From Cocleimonas sp. (lineage in GTDB: Bacteria; Pseudomonadota; Gammaproteobacteria; Thiotrichales; Thiotrichaceae): DNA of 9,243 bases. Positions 7,877 to 9,243 of this stretch are shown piece after piece. Below the pieces are notes generated by a model, which was given only the letters and a program-made list of their open reading frames with translations, had not been told where the DNA came from and did no database searches. The position numbers were made by a program, and so were the translations under genes. The stretch spans positions 1 to 9,243 of the forward strand of contig JAGLBQ010000248.1 in assembly GCA_023146675.1 (NCBI GenBank), read 5' to 3'. Each line of letters starts with the position of its first letter. Position 1 is the first letter of the stretch.

Positions 7877-8007
7877 CTTCATAGGGCTTTCACAAATGCT
7901 GAATTCAGGAATCTAAAATCTCCCTAGAATGTAATTTATTCACAGTAACGTTTATCTTCTCGTCGTAAAGTACTGGACATCAACCAAAACAACAGAAGGT
8001 AAACCCC

Positions 8008-8190
8008 ATGTCTATCAACAAAATGACCATAACAATACTTGCTATTATTTCTGTCACTGTTGTTCTGCAATTTTCACATGCTCAGAGTTTATTGCCTGTT
8101 GAAAATACGGTTGATGAACGTGATCATATTGTTACTATTGTTGACCCTGCTCTGGTTGCAGGGACAGAAGTTCTTATTGAAGACCTTTAG
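8008..8190 (+). CDS. Small predicted exported peptide, function unknown
   Basis: The 60-residue product starts with a convincing Sec signal peptide: a basic N-terminus, a hydrophobic core (about residues 7-22), and a probable cleavage after the SHA triplet near residue 25. This leaves a mature peptide of only about 35 residues, rich in Val, Asp and Glu, with no cysteine. A good ribosome binding site, AGAAGG (7994-7999), lies 8 bases before the ATG, which argues for a real gene. It lies 189 bp after pilY1 on the same strand, separated by an inverted repeat, and is convergent with queF. I recognise no family. It could be an intact short secreted peptide, or the 5' part of a longer gene that has lost its 3' end; no continuation is visible beyond the TAG in its frame. 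Confidence 0.55.
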   Translation: MSINKMTITILAIISVTVVLQFSHAQSLLPVENTVDERDHIVTIVDPALVAGTEVLIEDL

Positions 8191-8239
8191 AATCCTAAAA
8201 GAGTAAAAATTTCCTTTTTCAACCTATCATATCTCTTAT

Positions 8240-8707
8240 CTACCCACGCCCTCTATAAGGTGGCACATTTTGTTCTGGAACCCAGACTCCTTTAGGGATT
8301 TCACCATAAGCAAAAAATACATCAATCGGTATGCCGCCTCGTGGATACCAATAGCCTCCAATGCGAATCCATTTAGGCTCAATTTCTTTAATTAATCGTC
8401 TCGCAATACGCACCGTGCAATCTTCATGAAATGCACCATGATTACGGTATGATCCAAGGTATAGCTTCAGCGATTTACTCTCTACCAAACGTGCATCAGG
8501 AATATAATCAATCATTAAATGCGCAAAATCAGGCTGCCCTGTCATTGGACACAATGAAGTAAATTCTGGCGCAGTAAAACGTACTAAATAATCAACATCA
8601 GCTTGCGGATTTTCAACGCTTTCCAACAATGCTGTTTCAGGTGAATCAGGCAGTTGAGACTCAGCACCTAATTGCTGCAAATTTTTATAAATATTTTTTT
8701 CAGTCAT
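8240..8707 (-). CDS. queF: NADPH-dependent 7-cyano-7-deazaguanine reductase QueF (type I)
   Basis: QueF reduces the nitrile of preQ0 to the amine preQ1 with NADPH, the step before insertion into tRNA in queuosine synthesis. It is a cytoplasmic tunnel-fold enzyme. The 155-residue length fits the unimodular (YkvM-like) type. Visible signature residues are the nucleophile Cys53 in SLCPMTGQPD, the general acid Asp60, the ESKSLK element (76-81), which is the NADPH-binding signature of the family, and FHE (93-95) in the substrate pocket. All key residues are intact. Its ATG shares one base with the stop of the upstream LysR gene (TAATG), and AAGG lies close upstream, so translational coupling is likely. 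It is convergent with the small exported peptide gene; no clear terminator is visible between them. Confidence 0.95.
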   Translation of the reverse strand: MTEKNIYKNLQQLGAESQLPDSPETALLESVENPQADVDYLVRFTAPEFTSLCPMTGQPDFAHLMIDYIPDARLVESKSLKLYLGSYRNHGAFHEDCTVRIARRLIKEIEPKWIRIGGYWYPRGGIPIDVFFAYGEIPKGVWVPEQNVPPYRGRG

Positions 8708-9243
8708 TACACCTTGCTCCCATAATAATTTTGTAAAATTTCAACAAAGCGCTGCGCAGGTAATGATAGTGGCTTTCCTTTGCGTGTCAGCACCCCATAC
8801 TTTCTCTCTGGGAAATAATCATCCAGAGGTATAGTGGCAAATTTATCCTTATCTTCATCAGTAATACAAATAGTCGTAATAATCGAAACGCCTAACCCCA
8901 TACTGACATAACGCTTAATGACTTCCCAACCACCTGCTTGTAGCGCTACTTTATAATTTACCCCTTTTAAAGCAAACACCATTTTAGTTAACCGCCAACT
9001 ACTAAAATGCGAAGGGGGTAAAACCAATCCATACTCACCAATATCTTTAATAGTCACTTTATCCAACTTCGTTAGCGGATGATTCAGAGGTGTAATTAAC
9101 ACCGTCGGGTAGGAAATAAAGGGCGTATAATCAAACTGCTTAGGCACCTCCAGCATGGATGTAACCGTAAAATCAACCTCTTCGTCTTTTAATAGCTCCA
9201 AACCATCACGCCCTGAAACATTCTCCATTTTTAGACGAATACC
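8707..9243 (-). CDS. LysR-type transcriptional regulator, C-terminal part (CysB-like effector domain)
   Basis: This is the effector-binding part of a LysR-type regulator, 178 visible residues. The frame runs through the window edge: the last codons (GIRLK) precede an internal Met at 9228, so that Met is not the start. The N-terminal helix-turn-helix lies outside. Typical features are the VDFTVTS strand, the YPTVLITPLNHPL segment, and GWEVIKRYVSMGLGVSIIT near the middle, which resembles the ADVIKTYVRLGLGVGII region of CysB and related regulators. The stop codon overlaps the queF start by one base, so both are probably on one transcript. The effector and targets cannot be read from the sequence. 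CysB-like grouping is tentative; the LysR family is firm. Confidence 0.88.
   Translation of the reverse strand, partial: GIRLKMENVSGRDGLELLKDEEVDFTVTSMLEVPKQFDYTPFISYPTVLITPLNHPLTKLDKVTIKDIGEYGLVLPPSHFSSWRLTKMVFALKGVNYKVALQAGGWEVIKRYVSMGLGVSIITTICITDEDKDKFATIPLDDYFPERKYGVLTRKGKPLSLPAQRFVEILQNYYGSKV

Noticed and set aside
8191..8239. AAAAG/CTTTT stretch between the small peptide gene and queF as a terminator
   Set aside because: The pairing is short and all but one pair is A/T; no stable stem forms.
9226..9228. Internal Met as the start of the LysR gene
   Set aside because: The frame stays open to the window edge, and the product would lack the helix-turn-helix of the family; the gene is simply cut off.

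Overview
The window looks like chromosomal DNA of a low-GC gammaproteobacterium. The evidence is a DUF2333 membrane protein, a YegD-type Hsp70, a PilY1 type IV pilus tip protein, a unimodular QueF and a LysR regulator, all of gammaproteobacterial type, in AT-rich DNA with AT-rich intergenic gaps. A Thiotrichales- or Methylococcales-like organism would fit, but the genus cannot be fixed from this sequence. There are no rRNA, tRNA, CRISPR, phage or intact transposase genes.

Layout. (1) 30-1277, plus strand: YegD-like Hsp70 ATPase without a substrate-binding domain. (2) 1354-3800, minus strand: a two-gene unit, DUF2333 then DUF58, convergent with yegD. The 86-bp gap between the two genes carries a palindromic repeat of two hairpins. 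The longest reading of the DUF58 frame runs into this repeat, so the true DUF58 start is probably the ATG at 2661. (3) 3801-4266: a 466-bp divergent intergenic region holding promoter candidates and a short, frameshifted remnant of a universal stress protein (UspA) C-terminus. (4) 4267-7818, plus strand: a 1183-residue PilY1/PilC-type pilus tip adhesin with a von Willebrand A (vWA) domain split by a cysteine-rich insertion and a C-terminal propeller with two Ca-binding loops. (5) 7845-7876: a perfect 10-bp inverted repeat. (6) 8008-8190: a small predicted exported peptide of unknown function. (7) 8240-9243, minus strand: a LysR-type regulator (cut by the window end) overlapping queF by one base.

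How the genes relate. Only two linkages are supported by spacing: DUF2333-DUF58, both membrane-anchored, and LysR-queF, translationally coupled. PilY1 stands alone, without the minor pilin genes (fimU, pilV, pilW, pilX, pilE) that usually precede it, so it must work with pilus components encoded elsewhere. I see no complete undescribed multi-gene system. The points most worth checking are the decayed uspA, the repeat-driven start error in DUF58, the architecture of the orphan PilY1, and the small secreted peptide beside it.
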